The notes under the pieces are model-generated. The model was not told the origin of the DNA, searched no databases, and saw nothing but the letters and a program-made list of their open reading frames with translations. Positions 41,250 to 50,800 of a stretch of 64,000 nucleotides of DNA are shown piece after piece. A program made the position numbers and the translations under genes. The stretch lies in NCBI RefSeq assembly GCF_052115865.1, contig NZ_JBQKME010000002.1:1-64000 (forward strand), written 5' to 3'. Position 1 is the first letter of the stretch. Each line of letters opens with the position of its first letter. This stretch comes from Fundicoccus_A sp052115865 (lineage in GTDB: Bacteria > Bacillota > Bacilli > Lactobacillales > Aerococcaceae).

Positions 41250-41331
41250 TCTCCTTTCAACAAATATTCTTAAAAAGATCAATCAATTTAGCGGAATATC
41301 GTTAATTAAGGGTCAGTAGACCACTTGTAAT
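41250..41331 (-). promoter_or_regulatory. possible L19 autoregulatory leader
   Basis: The rplS transcript would start near 41325 and carry about 80 nt of leader. On the minus strand it holds AAGTGGTCtacTGACCCTT, a short hairpin, followed by AACGATATTCCGC. A short L19 leader element is known in this position in many Firmicutes. I cannot confirm the consensus by eye. Confidence 0.4.
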
Positions 41332-41359
41332 ATTATACTAAAATATCATAAAAAGTAAA
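41332..41359 (-). promoter_or_regulatory. rplS promoter
   Basis: The minus strand has TTTACT (41354-41359), 16 bp, and TATAAT (41332-41337), in the gap between trmD and rplS. Confidence 0.65.
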
Positions 41360-41377
41360 GACTAAAATAAGCATTTA

Positions 41378-42106
41378 CTATATTTTTTCTTCTTGAATTG
41401 CTTTTAACCACTCTCTGTCTTGACTAGATAAGGCGTCTTCTTGAATTAAGTCAGGCCTTCTTTGCCAAGTTCGTCTTAAGGATTCGATTCGTTTCCACTC
41501 TTCAATTTTTTGATGGTTACCACTTAAAAGTACCTCAGGAACTTCCATGCCGCGATATTCTCTTGGTCGTGTATATTGTGGATGTTCTAATAAATTTTCT
41601 TGAAACGATTCTTGTACAATCGACGCTTGATTACCTAAGACTTGAGGAATTAAGCGAACCGTTGCATCGATCATGACCATGGCAGCCATTTCGCCATTCG
41701 TTAGGACAAAGTCGCCTAGTGACACTTCGTCAGTTACAAAGGAACGAATACGTTCATCATAACCTTCGTAATGCCCGCAAATGAAGATTAACTGATCTTC
41801 TTTTGACCATTCTGACGCAATAGCTTGATTAAATGGCTTGCCAATTGGATCGACCAATACAATACGAGTATTTGGCTTTTTATCAATCGATTCGAGCATA
41901 TCAACAACCGGTTCAACACGCAATAGCATCCCAGCGCCACCACCATATAAATAATCATCCACATGGCCATGTTTGTTGACCGCATATTCACGAAAATTAT
42001 GCGTGTTGATTGTCAACAATTCATTTTCTTGAGCTAAGCCTAATAATGAGATATTTAAACTTTGAAACATTTCAGGAAATAAAGTAAGGATATCAATTTG
42101 CATCAT
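41378..42106 (-). CDS. trmD: tRNA (guanine-N1)-methyltransferase
   Basis: This 242-residue SPOUT-class methyltransferase makes m1G37 in tRNA. Hallmarks are DILTLFPEMF at the start, the knot loops YGGGAGMLLRVEPV (near residue 55), LIFICGHYEGYDERI (near 110), SLGDFVLTNGEMAAM (near 132) and LLEHPQYTRPREYRGMEVPEVLLSGNH. Start taken as ATG 42106, seven bases after AAGGA and inside the end of rimM; ATG 42103 is also possible. It overlaps rimM by 14 bp, the usual pairing. Confidence 0.97.
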   Translation of the reverse strand: MMQIDILTLFPEMFQSLNISLLGLAQENELLTINTHNFREYAVNKHGHVDDYLYGGGAGMLLRVEPVVDMLESIDKKPNTRIVLVDPIGKPFNQAIASEWSKEDQLIFICGHYEGYDERIRSFVTDEVSLGDFVLTNGEMAAMVMIDATVRLIPQVLGNQASIVQESFQENLLEHPQYTRPREYRGMEVPEVLLSGNHQKIEEWKRIESLRRTWQRRPDLIQEDALSSQDREWLKAIQEEKI

Positions 42107-42620
42107 CAATAAGTCCTTCCATCAATTCGATAGTGACTAATTGTTTGTCCAAATCAACCGTTTTGACAACATCTTCAATATAAGGAATTAAAGCTTCTTT
42201 TTTACCAGCTTCTTTACGCTTAACCACCCAAACATCATTGGAACCAAGCGTTAAAATCTCTTTGATTTTACCTAATTGAAGCCCTTCGGTCGTTATAACA
42301 TCTAAGCCAATAATTTGATGATGATAAAATGAATCATCTTCTAATTCCTCTTGCTGATCTTTATCTATCGTTAGCCAGGCATCTTTAAAAACTTCAACTT
42401 GGTTAATGTTATTGAATTCACGGAAAGAAACAAGATACGTCCCCTTATGTTGAATAATGGACTCAACATGCACTACTTGCATCAATTGATTATCTTTAAC
42501 TATATTGAGTTGATTGCCCTTTTTAAAACGCTCATCAACAAAATCCGTTTCTGCAATAATTTTCACTTGACCTTTAATACCATGCGTATTAACAATCCGC
42601 GCAATTTTATACTGTGTCAT
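42093..42620 (-). CDS. rimM: 16S rRNA processing protein RimM
   Basis: This 175-residue ribosome-maturation factor binds S19 and helps 30S head assembly. The N-terminal beta-barrel (IARIVNTHGIKGQVKIIAETDF) and the C-terminal PRC-barrel (IIGLDVITTEGLQLGKIKEIL, near residue 100, with EALIPYIEDVVKTVDL) are intact. Its end overlaps trmD. Start ATG with GGAG upstream. It is part of the conserved ffh-rpsP-khpA-rimM-trmD order. Confidence 0.96.
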   Translation of the reverse strand: MTQYKIARIVNTHGIKGQVKIIAETDFVDERFKKGNQLNIVKDNQLMQVVHVESIIQHKGTYLVSFREFNNINQVEVFKDAWLTIDKDQQEELEDDSFYHHQIIGLDVITTEGLQLGKIKEILTLGSNDVWVVKRKEAGKKEALIPYIEDVVKTVDLDKQLVTIELMEGLIDDAN

Positions 42621-42722
42621 TACTCCACCTCACTTCATTACCATTTACAACTCTTAAATAAATATCTCCGTTTGCTTTAAAAAAACTCTAGTCAGATATA
42701 AACAATCCAACTAGAGCTTACA

Positions 42723-42983
42723 TTATTCGGTTGCATCCTCATTATCGTTAGCAATAACGACACGTGAACGTTTCCCGTCATTTGTGCGGATACTATAAAT
42801 AATGGTACGAATTGCTCGTGCAACACGACCTTTTTTCCCAATAACACGTCCAATATCCTCTGGATTTAAATGAATATGATATTCAGTAAAATCAGCAGTA
42901 TCCTCTATAACTATCGACAAATCTTCTGGGTAAGCGACCAAAGGTTCTATTATCGTCATCAATAAAGCTTCAATGTTAGGCAT
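42723..42983 (-). CDS. khpA: KH-domain RNA-binding protein KhpA
   Basis: This 86-residue protein (YlqC family) contains one KH domain with the GxxG loop in RVIGKKGRVARAIRTII (near residue 45). With KhpB/EloR it binds RNA and influences cell division and elongation in streptococci and lactobacilli. It lies between rpsP and rimM as usual, 31 bp after rpsP. Confidence 0.94.
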   Translation of the reverse strand: MPNIEALLMTIIEPLVAYPEDLSIVIEDTADFTEYHIHLNPEDIGRVIGKKGRVARAIRTIIYSIRTNDGKRSRVVIANDNEDATE

Positions 42984-43014
42984 TTAATTACTTCCTTTAC
43001 TTATTAACGATTTG

Positions 43015-43284
43015 TTACTTTTGTTTGCTTTCGTGGAATTTTTGCATAATACCTTGAGAAGATAATAAATTACGGACAGTATCTGATGGTTGTGCACCGT
43101 TAGATAACCATTTCATAGCTAAATCTTCTTCGATGTTTAAAGTTGCTGGTTCTGTTAATGGGTTGTATGTACCAATTTTTTCAATGATACGACCATCACG
43201 AGGACTTCTAGAATCTGCTACAACAATACGGTAAAAAGGAGATTTCTTAGAACCCATACGTTTTAAACGAATTTTAACTGACAT
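43015..43284 (-). CDS. rpsP: 30S ribosomal protein S16
   Basis: The 89-residue product matches S16 throughout (MSVKIRLKRMGSKKSPFYRIVVADSRSPRDGR... IGTYNPL... WLSNGAQPSDTV). The ATG at 43284 follows GGAGGT by six bases; an upstream GTG in frame overlaps it and is not used. A separate promoter (43320-43348) lies after ffh. Confidence 0.97.
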   Translation of the reverse strand: MSVKIRLKRMGSKKSPFYRIVVADSRSPRDGRIIEKIGTYNPLTEPATLNIEEDLAMKWLSNGAQPSDTVRNLLSSQGIMQKFHESKQK

Positions 43285-43319
43285 TTTTTCACCTCCGAGT
43301 ATTTCAATCACAATTAGAT

Positions 43320-43348
43320 ATTCTAGCAGATTTTTTTTAGGCTGTAAA
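43320..43348 (-). promoter_or_regulatory. rpsP promoter with hairpin at the -35 box
   Basis: The minus strand has TTTACA (43343-43348), 17 bp, and TAGAAT (43320-43325). The -35 box lies within a hairpin (CTGTAAAG/CTTTACAG, about 43342-43365) that lacks a T tract on the minus strand, so it is not a good ffh terminator. Confidence 0.55.
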
Positions 43349-43383
43349 GTCTTTTCCCTTTACAGTTAATTTTTTTACAACTT

Positions 43384-44862
43384 TTATCTGCGTTTACGTA
43401 ATTTTTTAAGACGACGTTGAATTTTTTTCTCTTCGGCTTCTTTTTGCATTTGCTCAGGAGTCATAAAAGATCGTTCATTCATATTAGGCATGCCCATTTG
43501 GTTACCCATTCCGCCTTGCATTTGACTTAATTGGTTCATCATTTTACGCATGCCTTTAGACTTACCGTTAGACACTTGGCTCATCAAATCACGCATTTGA
43601 TTAAATTGTTTGATCATACGGTTAACTTCAGCTAGCGACTGGCCACAACCAGCAGCAATTCTTCGACGGCGGCTTTGTGAAATAATGTCTGGATTCGCAC
43701 GTTCTTCAGGTGTCATTGAATGAACGATAGCCTTCACACGATTCATATCTTTGTCGTCAATATCAGCTTCGTTCACGCCAGGTATATTACTTAGTCCTGG
43801 AATCATCTTAATAATATCTTTAATCGATCCCATTTTATTAACTGAGTCTAGTTGCTCAACAAAGTCATTAAAATCAAAAGAAGCATCTTTAATCTTTTCA
43901 GAAAGTTCAGCTGCTCTAGCCTCGTCAAAATCTTGTTGTGCCTTCTCAATAAGGGTCATCATATCTCCCATACCAAGAATACGGCTTGACATACGTTCTG
44001 GATAGAAGACATCTAGATCATCTAATTTTTCACCTTGACCCGTAAATTTAATCGGTTTGTCAGTAATCGAACGGATAGAAAGGGCTGCCCCTCCGCGAGT
44101 ATCCCCATCTAATTTTGTAATTACGACCCCAGTAATCTCCAGAGCATCATTAAAGGCTTCCGCTACGTTAACTGCATCCTGACCAGTCATAGCATCGACA
44201 GTTAATAATATTTCATGCGGTTGAACAGCTTGTTTAATTTGACGCAATTCTTCCATTAACTCTTCATTAACATGTAGACGACCAGCCGTATCGATGATAA
44301 CAACTTCATTGCTATTTCTACGCGCTTGTTCTAGTGCTTGTTTAGCAATATCAACCGGGTTAACTTGCGTCCCTAATTGGAAGACATCAAAATTTAATTG
44401 TTGACCAATGGTTTGTAATTGATCAATCGCAGCAGGTCGATAAATATCTCCTGCAACTAATAATGGTTTTTTATGTCCATTCTTTGTTAAATATTTAGCT
44501 AGTTTCCCAACAGTGGTTGTTTTACCTGCTCCTTGCAAACCAACCATCATAATAATGGTAGGTGGTTGTTTTGAAATATTTAATGGTACTTGTTCGCCCC
44601 CCATTAAAGCTGTTAATTCTTCATCAACAATTTTTACGACTTGTTGTGCAGGCGACAACGATTCAAGTACATCTGAACCTAGTGCACGGTCGTTTACATT
44701 TTTAACAAATGTTTTAACGACTTTAAAGTTAACGTCCGCTTCCAATAACGCCAAGCGGATTTCACGCATCATTTGTTTTAAATCTGCTTCTGTTATACGA
44801 CCGCCTTTACCAACCTGACTAATCGCAGATTGTAGACGCTCTGATAGTCCTTCAAATGCCAT
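43384..44862 (-). CDS. ffh: signal recognition particle protein Ffh
   Basis: This 492-residue SRP54 GTPase binds 4.5S/scRNA and signal peptides. The N domain (1-90) is followed by the G domain with GLQGAGKTTTVGKL (near residue 107), DTAGRLHVNEELM (near 190) and TKLDGDTRGGAAL (near 248). The C-terminal M domain is rich in methionine (GGMGNQMGMPNMNERSFM). It lies 26 bp after ylxM on the same strand, separate from ftsY, which ends at its own terminator. Confidence 0.97.
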   Translation of the reverse strand: MAFEGLSERLQSAISQVGKGGRITEADLKQMMREIRLALLEADVNFKVVKTFVKNVNDRALGSDVLESLSPAQQVVKIVDEELTALMGGEQVPLNISKQPPTIIMMVGLQGAGKTTTVGKLAKYLTKNGHKKPLLVAGDIYRPAAIDQLQTIGQQLNFDVFQLGTQVNPVDIAKQALEQARRNSNEVVIIDTAGRLHVNEELMEELRQIKQAVQPHEILLTVDAMTGQDAVNVAEAFNDALEITGVVITKLDGDTRGGAALSIRSITDKPIKFTGQGEKLDDLDVFYPERMSSRILGMGDMMTLIEKAQQDFDEARAAELSEKIKDASFDFNDFVEQLDSVNKMGSIKDIIKMIPGLSNIPGVNEADIDDKDMNRVKAIVHSMTPEERANPDIISQSRRRRIAAGCGQSLAEVNRMIKQFNQMRDLMSQVSNGKSKGMRKMMNQLSQMQGGMGNQMGMPNMNERSFMTPEQMQKEAEEKKIQRRLKKLRKRR

Positions 44863-44888
44863 ATTATCCCTCTTATCTTTATACTACT

Positions 44889-45212
44889 TTATTCATCTAA
44901 ATTTCTTAACTGCTTGACTAACTCAATCATTTGTTTATCTTCACTCATGGACTGTAATTCTTCCAATAATTCGATTCGCTTCAGCCTATTGGCATTCATA
45001 TGTAAAGCATCTTCATAATTTTCTAAGAGTTTTTCACCACGGCGGATGGTATCAAGAACCCCTTGACGACTTATTTCAAATTGCTCGGCTATCTCACTAA
45101 GAGAAAAATCTTCCTCATAATAAAGAGATAACATTTCTTGTTGTCTAGTTGTTAATAAGGGCTTATATAATGAAAATAAGCGACCAAAATATACTGTCTT
45201 TTCAACTAACAT
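44889..45212 (-). CDS. ylxM: YlxM-family SRP-associated protein
   Basis: This 107-residue protein has a sigma-factor-region-4-like helix-turn-helix (LTTRQQEMLSLYYEEDFSLSEIAEQFEISRQGVLDTIRRGEKLL). In streptococci YlxM stimulates SRP GTPase activity with scRNA. Immediate linkage to ffh supports the assignment. Confidence 0.93.
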   Translation of the reverse strand: MLVEKTVYFGRLFSLYKPLLTTRQQEMLSLYYEEDFSLSEIAEQFEISRQGVLDTIRRGEKLLENYEDALHMNANRLKRIELLEELQSMSEDKQMIELVKQLRNLDE

Positions 45213-45261
45213 AAGACACCCCTATTCTATTTTTATTTGATTAGTCATACAAGCTTCTACT

Positions 45262-45290
45262 ATTTTATCATGTTTAAGATAGACCTACAA
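45262..45290 (-). promoter_or_regulatory. ylxM-ffh promoter
   Basis: The minus strand has TTGTAG (45285-45290), 17 bp, and TAAAAT (45262-45267). It lies after the ftsY terminator, so ylxM-ffh is a separate unit. Confidence 0.6.
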
Positions 45291-45319
45291 ATAGCAATCG
45301 TATAATATGACTGCAAAAA

Positions 45320-45361
45320 CCGAATGTTTAACAATATGGAAATACATATTGAAACATTCGG
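45320..45361 (-). terminator. ftsY terminator
   Basis: CCGAATGTTT/AAACATTCGG with an inner CAATATG/CATATTG pairing forms a long stem, followed by TTTTTG on the minus strand. It closes the rnc-smc-HAD-ftsY unit. Confidence 0.9.
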
Positions 45362-45373
45362 CATTGTATTTAT

Positions 45374-46393
45374 TTATTTTTGTTCGATAACATCAGAAAC
45401 TAAATTATACATATATTGTTCTGGATCAAATTGCTGTAAATCTGTGGCTTTTTCGCCCAGCCCAATAAATTTCACGGGTATATCCAATTCATAACGGATA
45501 GATAAGACCACGCCACCTTTTGCTGTTCCATCTAATTTCGTTAAAACAAGCCCAGTAATATCGGTAGCTTCATTAAATTGTTTAGCTTGAATCAGTGCAT
45601 TTTGTCCTGTTGTTGCATCTAGGACTAAGAGAACTTCTTGTATCCCATTAGGATTTTCTCTTTCAATAATACGTTTCATTTTAGCTAATTCTTGCATTAA
45701 ATTGGCTTTAGTCTGAAGTCGTCCAGCTGTATCTACTAATAAATAATCAAATTGCTCTTCATTAGCACGTTTGACCGCATCGTAAACAACGGCTGCTGGA
45801 TCACTGTTAGCCTTACCTGTCACAACAGGGATATCTAAGCGTTCGCCCCAGACATTTAATTGTTCAATCGCTCCTGCTCTAAAGGTATCCGCTGCTGCTA
45901 ATAAGACTTTATGGCCTTCTTGTTTCAAGTTATAACCAATTTTTCCAACCGAGGTTGTTTTTCCAACCCCATTAACCCCAACAAATAAGACTACCGTTGG
46001 ACCATTAGGATTTTCACGGATTGCAACATTATTTTCTTCATTTTTCTCATAGATATTAACCATTTCTTCGAGAACAATCCGTTTTACATCTTCTTGTTTG
46101 CTTGCCCCTTCACGCTCAATGGCATCGCGAATCGCATCTGTAATGGCGATGGTCATATTAAAACCAACATCCGCACCAATAAATGCTTCTTCTAAATCAT
46201 CATAAAACTCATCGTCAATTTCGCGAAAACTAGTAAATAAACTTGCGATACGTTCAGAAAAATTCTTACGTGTTTTTTCCATTCCTCTGTCGTAGGTCTC
46301 AAAGGTTATCTCAGAATCTTTTTGTTTTAATTCTTCTTTTACAACTTGGTCTTCACCAGTAAATGCACGTTTTATTCGATCAAATAATCCCAT
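45374..46393 (-). CDS. ftsY: signal recognition particle receptor FtsY
   Basis: This 339-residue SRP receptor GTPase has a short charged N-terminal region, then the NG domain with GVNGVGKTTSVGKIG (near residue 142), DTFRAGAIEQL, DTAGRLQTK (near 225) and TKLDGTAKGGVVLSI (near 284). The long acidic A domain of some species is reduced here, as is common in low-GC Gram-positives. It is the last gene of the rnc-smc-HAD-ftsY unit. Confidence 0.97.
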   Translation of the reverse strand: MGLFDRIKRAFTGEDQVVKEELKQKDSEITFETYDRGMEKTRKNFSERIASLFTSFREIDDEFYDDLEEAFIGADVGFNMTIAITDAIRDAIEREGASKQEDVKRIVLEEMVNIYEKNEENNVAIRENPNGPTVVLFVGVNGVGKTTSVGKIGYNLKQEGHKVLLAAADTFRAGAIEQLNVWGERLDIPVVTGKANSDPAAVVYDAVKRANEEQFDYLLVDTAGRLQTKANLMQELAKMKRIIERENPNGIQEVLLVLDATTGQNALIQAKQFNEATDITGLVLTKLDGTAKGGVVLSIRYELDIPVKFIGLGEKATDLQQFDPEQYMYNLVSDVIEQK

Positions 46394-46421
46394 ATTCTCA
46401 CTCCTTTTTAAACTATCCTTA

Positions 46422-47237
46422 CTATCCTAAAAAATGATGGATGGCATAACTCACACCAGCATTTTCATTATCAAGAGTTACAAAATCAGCTTGTTTTTTC
46501 ACTTCAGGAATAGCATTCCCCATTGCGACACCAACACCAGCTAGGTTAATCATCGATAAGTCGTTTTCCTGGTCTCCAATTGCCATCATTTCTGACGGTT
46601 GAATATTTAACTTTTGACCTAATTCCTTCAATGTATTACCTTTATTAACGCCTTTTGCTACTATTTCAAGTAAGAAAGGCCGCGATTTAAAAACTGAATA
46701 AGATTGTAACAATCTGTCTTCAATTAAAGCTATCCTGCTATCCAAAAATTCGGGACTCGTACTAACTACAAACTTATTAAACACATGGTCATCATGGATT
46801 TGATTAAAATCTAAGACTTCTGACGGTAAATTGGTTGAAGTTCGTTCAATATAGTCTGATTTTACAGTCGTATGATCAGAGATTGGTTCATAGATGGTTG
46901 TTTGATCGATAATACTAATCGGTAAGCCAATCGATTTTAGTTGATAATACCACTCTAACACATCTGTTTTCGAAAGAGTATGTCCTACAACGACACTTCC
47001 ATCATTTGCGGCATGTACTTGGCCACCATTATAAGTAATAACAAAATCATCTTTGGTGTTAAGGCCTATTTGCTCAACAAAGTCCTTCATAGCTAAATAA
47101 GGTCTACCTGTACAAAGAACAATTTTTGCACCTTTTTTATGTGCATAATGCAATGCTTCAAAATCTGCTTGTGAGATTTGTCTGCTTTCATTTAATAATG
47201 TTCCATCTAAGTCGATTGCTATAAGTTTAATCGTCAT
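46422..47237 (-). CDS. Cof-type HAD hydrolase (between smc and ftsY)
   Basis: This 271-residue HAD phosphatase has AIDLDGTLLNE (Asp8, Asp10), VLCTGRPYLAM (near residue 42), a cap domain and the late GDQENDLSMINLAGVGVAMGNA. Substrate unknown. A HAD gene between smc and ftsY is a known arrangement in Lactobacillales. It lies 8 bp after smc. Confidence 0.92.
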   Translation of the reverse strand: MTIKLIAIDLDGTLLNESRQISQADFEALHYAHKKGAKIVLCTGRPYLAMKDFVEQIGLNTKDDFVITYNGGQVHAANDGSVVVGHTLSKTDVLEWYYQLKSIGLPISIIDQTTIYEPISDHTTVKSDYIERTSTNLPSEVLDFNQIHDDHVFNKFVVSTSPEFLDSRIALIEDRLLQSYSVFKSRPFLLEIVAKGVNKGNTLKELGQKLNIQPSEMMAIGDQENDLSMINLAGVGVAMGNAIPEVKKQADFVTLDNENAGVSYAIHHFLG

Positions 47238-47245
47238 AAATCCTC

Positions 47246-50200
47246 CTACTCATAAACTGCTTCACTTAAGCGTACGGATGCGAGTTTTGAAATGCCTGAT
47301 TCTTGCATAGTTACACCATATAAGACATCTGCATGTTCCATTGTACCTTTTCTATGTGTAATAACAATAAATTGGGTATTTTCAGTGAAGTTTTGTAAAT
47401 ATTGACCATAACGGTCAACGTTCGCATCATCCAGTGCTGCTTCTACCTCATCAAGGACACAAAATGGTACAGGTTTTGTTTCTAGAATAGCAAACAATAA
47501 TGCAATCGCAGTAAATGCTCGTTCTCCACCAGAAAGTAAGGCGAGTTGCTGCTTTCTCTTACCCGGTGGTTGAGCGATTATGTCCACTCCAGTTGTTAAC
47601 ATATTCGATGAATCAGATAGTTTTAAAGTGGCTTCTCCACCACCAAAAAGCTTTCTAAAGGTTTTTTGAAATTGATGATTGATTTGATTAAAGGTTTCAC
47701 TAAATCGTTTAATCACTTCTTTATCCATCTGATCCATCGTCGCTTGTAATTGACTAATCGCAAGCAATAAATCTTCTTCTTGTTCGGTCAAATGCTGATA
47801 GCGTTCATTCAGTTGGTCAAAATCTTCTATTGCAGCGATGTTTATTGGTCCGAGTTTTTCTATATCCGTTTTTAATTGGCGAATTGTTTTTTGAACTTTA
47901 TCAACCGAATCAATAGCGGCAGCTTCTATGACAGCAGCTTCATAGCTTAATTGGTGTTCTTGATTTAAATAGTCAAGATGATTATCAATCAATTCTTTTA
48001 CTTTTTCAACTTTAGCTTCTAGGCTGGTTTTTTGCTGATATAACTTTTGATTATCTTGGGTAAAATCATCCGATTTTTGTTCCAATTCGCGAATCATGAG
48101 GTTGAATTTTTGTCTATCTTGTCGAAGGTTTATCAGCGTTTCTTGTAAAGCAGTATTTTCTTGATTGGTTCGTTCAATTGATTCTTCTATTTCCTTCAAT
48201 TGTCTGTTTAGTTCTTTTACATCCGCCTCATCTAATTGGCTAGCATTTAAATATTGGGTGATTTCTTGATTTAAATGATTTAACTGCTCTTCAATATTTG
48301 TTAATGATTCTTTTTGCTGACGTTCTTCAACCTCCACTACAGCAAGTTGTGTTGACGCTGACTGAATGGATTGTTCTAAGCTTTGAAGCTTCATACGTCG
48401 CTCTTCTTCATTAGTGGAATAATCACTTAACGTCGTATTTAACTTTTCAATTTGTTGACTCGCTTCTTCCATGGCTGACTCTAAAACTTTTATCTCAGAT
48501 GATAATCTTTCTTTTTCATTCTCTTGCTCCATCAAATCGACATTTAAGATCATCAGTTGTTGCTGGATTTGTTTATATTCAGATTGCTGAAGAAGCAAGG
48601 TTTGTTCGCTAGCACGTAAATCTTGTTGGGCTTGATTCAATGTATAATTGAGTTGTTCAAGCTTTTGCTCCAATTCTGTAAAATTCTCTTCAATTGTACG
48701 CAATTGCGTTTCATACTGTTTTTGTGTTGTCAAAGCATTTTGATGTTGTTCCTCAACAGCTTTCAATTCTGTTTGCCTACTCAACATTGAATGGTTCTTT
48801 TGCTTTGATTCTCCACCTGAGATAGAACCACCCGCTAATAACACTTCACCTGCTAACGTTACAATTTTCACTTGAAAGTTTAACTGTCGTGCTAATGATT
48901 GTGCCGCTTCAATGGATGACATGATAAGCGTTGTTCCCAGTAAATTTTGGATAATCGCTTGATTTTGCTTATCGTATCGAACTAATTCACTCGCAAGCCC
49001 AATATATCCACTATGCTGCTGGGCTATTTGCAAATAGTTTTGATTCAAAAAACGTCCTTTTATGTTCGTTCGAGGTAAAAAAGTCGCTCGACCGGCACGA
49101 TTTTGCTTTAAATAATTAATGGCAGAACGAGCAGCTGTATCGTCATGAACAACAATATGTTGCATCGATGCACCTAGTGCTTGATCAATGGCAACTTGAA
49201 AATCGATTGGAACCTCAATTAAGTCTGCAATTGTACCATCAATTCCTGTTAGTCGACCAGCATTTTTCATAACAGCTCGAACACCTGAATAATAGCCAGT
49301 GTAGTCTGATTGCATCTGACGTAATGAATCTAGTTTTGAACTTAGATTATTCATCAGACGTTCATGTTCAAATAAAGTTCTTTGAACAGTCGTTCTTTCT
49401 TCTCTTTTTGCTTGAAAATTTTCTGTTAAGTGTTTAACTTGTGCCTGTATTTCGTTTAAGTGTTGTTTTTTTACCGACAAGTCCTTTTCACTCTCAATTT
49501 TTTCTTGTTCGCTTTGCTCTAGTCGAGTTTTGTGATTCAATTGATTGGTGTGCATTTTTTCGATTTGAAGGACTAACTTTTCAATATCATTCTGGTTTTG
49601 CTTGAATTGATTTTTAGCCGTCGCTTCTTTTTGATACCAATCAATCATTTCGGCACGAATAGCATCCGCTTGTTCTTTACCAAATTCAGTAAATAACTCT
49701 TTTTGTGTATGTAATGCCTTGACTTCTTCTTTTATCGCATGTCGATTCTCTTGAAGTTCTTTATAGTTTGCTTGTGCCTGTATCAGCTGTTCTTCAAAAT
49801 CTTCTCGACGCTTTAATTGCGTCTGATAGTGTGCAAATTTTTCTTCATTGGTATTTGTTTTAAAACTAATTTGTTGACTTAAAATTTGTTGCTTGGCTTT
49901 GTTTTGTTCTAAAAATTGAACTTGCTTTTGAAAATGATCCGCATTTTCATCTATGGTTTGTATCAAGTCTTCAAGTTCATTTTGCTTAATTTGTAAGCTT
50001 GATTTAGTTTCAAACAATTGTTCTTCATTATTTTGGATTTTTTGATTTACATCCAGCAATTTTGCATCCGCATCATGCCATTGAACACGATAGCGATCAA
50101 TTTGATGTGTATATAAAGCAACTTCTAATGAAGATAATTCTTTTTGTTTTTCTTGGTAAATGAGTGCCGCTTCACGTTGTTTTTTTAGTGGTTTTAATTG

Positions 50201-50800
50201 ACCACTTAATTCATGAATAATGTCTTTCACGCGACTCAAATGATCAGCCGATTTATTTAATTTTCTTTCCGCTTCTTGTTTACGAACTTGATATTTTTGG
50301 ACGCCAGCAGCTTCTTCAAAAATAGCTCTTCTTTCTTCTGGCTTATTCAAGAAAATATTCTCAACTTTACCTTGCGATATCATAGAAAAATTATTTTTAC
50401 CTAAACCAGAATCCAATAGCAAATCAACAATATCTTTTAAACGGCAGCTTTCATTATTAATAAAATAACTACTTTCACCATTTCGATTATAGCTTCTAGT
50501 AATACTAATCTCACTAAAATCATAATCCAAATAGCGATCTTCATTGTTCAAAACAATGGTAACTTTTGCCAAATTAACGGCTTTACGCTGTTGCGTCCCA
50601 TTGAAGATAACATCTTCCATCTTACTGCCTCGCAAGCTTTTAGCCGATTGCTCGCCTAATACCCATCGGATAGCTTCTGACAAATTACTTTTCCCACTAC
50701 CGTTGGGTCCAACGACGGCTGTTATGCCTTTATCAAACTCTATAACTGTTTTATCTGCAAATGACTTAAAGCCAGTCATTTCAATTCTGCTTAAGTACAT
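47246..50800 (-). CDS. smc: chromosome segregation ATPase SMC
   Basis: This 1184-residue condensin subunit is complete. The N-terminal Walker A is GPNGSGKSN (near residue 31). A coiled coil spans about 170-500, and the hinge lies near 510-660 (TGYYSGVRAVMKNAGRL to VTLAGEVLLAGGSISGG). The second coiled coil (670-1010) and the C-terminal head follow, with signature LSGGERAFTAIALLFA and Walker B VLDEVEAALDD. It works with ScpA and ScpB (not in the window) to organise replicated chromosomes. Its start overlaps the end of rnc by 20 bp, giving translational coupling. Confidence 0.98.
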   Translation of the reverse strand: MYLSRIEMTGFKSFADKTVIEFDKGITAVVGPNGSGKSNLSEAIRWVLGEQSAKSLRGSKMEDVIFNGTQQRKAVNLAKVTIVLNNEDRYLDYDFSEISITRSYNRNGESSYFINNESCRLKDIVDLLLDSGLGKNNFSMISQGKVENIFLNKPEERRAIFEEAAGVQKYQVRKQEAERKLNKSADHLSRVKDIIHELSGQLKPLKKQREAALIYQEKQKELSSLEVALYTHQIDRYRVQWHDADAKLLDVNQKIQNNEEQLFETKSSLQIKQNELEDLIQTIDENADHFQKQVQFLEQNKAKQQILSQQISFKTNTNEEKFAHYQTQLKRREDFEEQLIQAQANYKELQENRHAIKEEVKALHTQKELFTEFGKEQADAIRAEMIDWYQKEATAKNQFKQNQNDIEKLVLQIEKMHTNQLNHKTRLEQSEQEKIESEKDLSVKKQHLNEIQAQVKHLTENFQAKREERTTVQRTLFEHERLMNNLSSKLDSLRQMQSDYTGYYSGVRAVMKNAGRLTGIDGTIADLIEVPIDFQVAIDQALGASMQHIVVHDDTAARSAINYLKQNRAGRATFLPRTNIKGRFLNQNYLQIAQQHSGYIGLASELVRYDKQNQAIIQNLLGTTLIMSSIEAAQSLARQLNFQVKIVTLAGEVLLAGGSISGGESKQKNHSMLSRQTELKAVEEQHQNALTTQKQYETQLRTIEENFTELEQKLEQLNYTLNQAQQDLRASEQTLLLQQSEYKQIQQQLMILNVDLMEQENEKERLSSEIKVLESAMEEASQQIEKLNTTLSDYSTNEEERRMKLQSLEQSIQSASTQLAVVEVEERQQKESLTNIEEQLNHLNQEITQYLNASQLDEADVKELNRQLKEIEESIERTNQENTALQETLINLRQDRQKFNLMIRELEQKSDDFTQDNQKLYQQKTSLEAKVEKVKELIDNHLDYLNQEHQLSYEAAVIEAAAIDSVDKVQKTIRQLKTDIEKLGPINIAAIEDFDQLNERYQHLTEQEEDLLLAISQLQATMDQMDKEVIKRFSETFNQINHQFQKTFRKLFGGGEATLKLSDSSNMLTTGVDIIAQPPGKRKQQLALLSGGERAFTAIALLFAILETKPVPFCVLDEVEAALDDANVDRYGQYLQNFTENTQFIVITHRKGTMEHADVLYGVTMQESGISKLASVRLSEAVYE

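Noticed and set aside
43342..43365. Terminator after ffh
   Set aside because: The hairpin has no T tract in the minus direction and overlaps the rpsP -35 box.
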